From positions 30,719,464 to 30,783,463 of the forward strand of contig CM055111.1 of NCBI GenBank assembly GCA_029204225.1: a stretch of DNA of 64,000 nucleotides, read 5' to 3'. A program made the position numbers and the translations under genes. Within the stretch, counting starts at the first letter, position 1, and each line of letters opens with the position of its first letter. Under the pieces are notes generated by a model that made no database searches, was not told where the DNA came from, and saw only the letters and a list, made by a program, of their open reading frames with translations. Shown here one piece after another: positions 63,661 through 64,000 of this stretch. Source of the DNA: Diphasiastrum complanatum. Taxonomy: Eukaryota > Streptophyta > Lycopodiopsida > Lycopodiales > Lycopodiaceae.

Positions 63661-64000
63661 AGGCAGGGTCAGAGCGTAGATAGGGTCGCTGGTAGCAGGA
63701 GAGCGGATAGGCAAGGTATTGTGGCAAACCTGTAGACAGCAGATAGCAGAGGTAGGGCGCGCAAATCAGGTGGACAGGGTAATTCGTAGGAAGAGGGAGA
63801 GCGAACTGTAGGTAGGGTGGGCACAAACCCACATGCAAGGCAGCAAAGAGGGGTGATCGGCCTTCAGAATGAGCTGCAGGCAGAGGGCACAAATGGCACG
63901 GAAATAACTGCTTTCCATCCAACGATAAATCAAAGAGGGAAGCACATTTATAGAAGAAATAGAGATTCATAGAAAGTTTGGTAAGTAAAGCAAAACCTTG
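63661..64000. other. No gene recognised at the window end
   Basis: Purine-rich plus strand similar in composition to the tandem unit. Probably the same unclassified element. Confidence 0.35.

Noticed and set aside
63455-63970. 171-aa minus-strand ORF at the window end as a gene
   Set aside because: Spans a tandem repeat, overlaps another open frame on the same strand and has only composition-driven Leu/Pro/Cys content.

Overview
The window reads as nuclear DNA of a land plant. It holds one apparently intact, intron-containing host gene, a mitochondrial HSP70 at 23,847-27,228 on the plus strand. Almost everything else is nested, decayed transposable elements: Ty1/Copia and Ty3/Gypsy retrotransposons with tRNA-iMet type primer sites, solo LTRs, a Helentron-type rolling-circle element and a Penelope-like retroelement. 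AT-rich intergenic DNA, long GA/CT and TA microsatellites and mixed old element families suggest a repeat-rich plant genome. The Penelope-like and Helentron-like pieces would fit a fern, lycophyte or gymnosperm better than an angiosperm, but that is inference.

Layout. 1-1,365: truncated copy of the Penelope-like reverse transcriptase, minus strand. 1,730-4,431: a zinc-knuckle fragment, a plus-strand Copia fragment and an unrecognised 194-aa ORF. 4,432-9,618: a minus-strand Copia element (Copia-1) with a solo LTR inserted in its integrase (7,380-8,061, target duplication CCCCT). 9,960-22,810: remains of a Helentron (N-terminal block, HUH Rep, PIF1-type helicase, endonuclease/exonuclease/phosphatase domain, structured 3' end), with a complete Gypsy element (Gypsy-1) inserted at 11,438-18,605 (target duplication CATTT). 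The Helentron N-terminal block lies inverted relative to the rest. 23,330-27,600: HSP70. 27,600-30,600: no gene seen.

30,618-37,090: colliding Copia and Gypsy fragments, including two Copia gag genes with primer sites and an LTR. 37,940-38,760: a diverged duplication that shares a short repeat with HSP70 intron 4. 39,370-42,000: chromodomain Gypsy remnant (Gypsy-2) plus an odd aromatic-rich ORF. 42,000-51,366: one Copia element (outer) split in its RNase H by a second member of the same family (inner, 42,898-50,050, target duplication AAAAG). The 5' LTR of the inner element carries a further solo LTR (48,655-49,469, target duplication AGCAT). 51,477-53,169: Gypsy-3 pol. 54,454-60,696: the Penelope-like element, a degenerate reverse transcriptase between two ~1.55-kb direct repeats that each start with a CT tract and carry a TATA/CT-rich promoter-like segment. 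60,697-64,000: LTR-like and tandem-repeat DNA without a recognisable gene.

All element reading frames are broken by stops or frameshifts, so none looks autonomous here. The points most worth following are the Penelope-like family with no recognisable GIY-YIG nuclease, the plant Helentron carrying an endonuclease domain and an inverted N-terminus, and a palindrome (CACACGTGTG) that recurs in the LTRs and leaders of several different elements.
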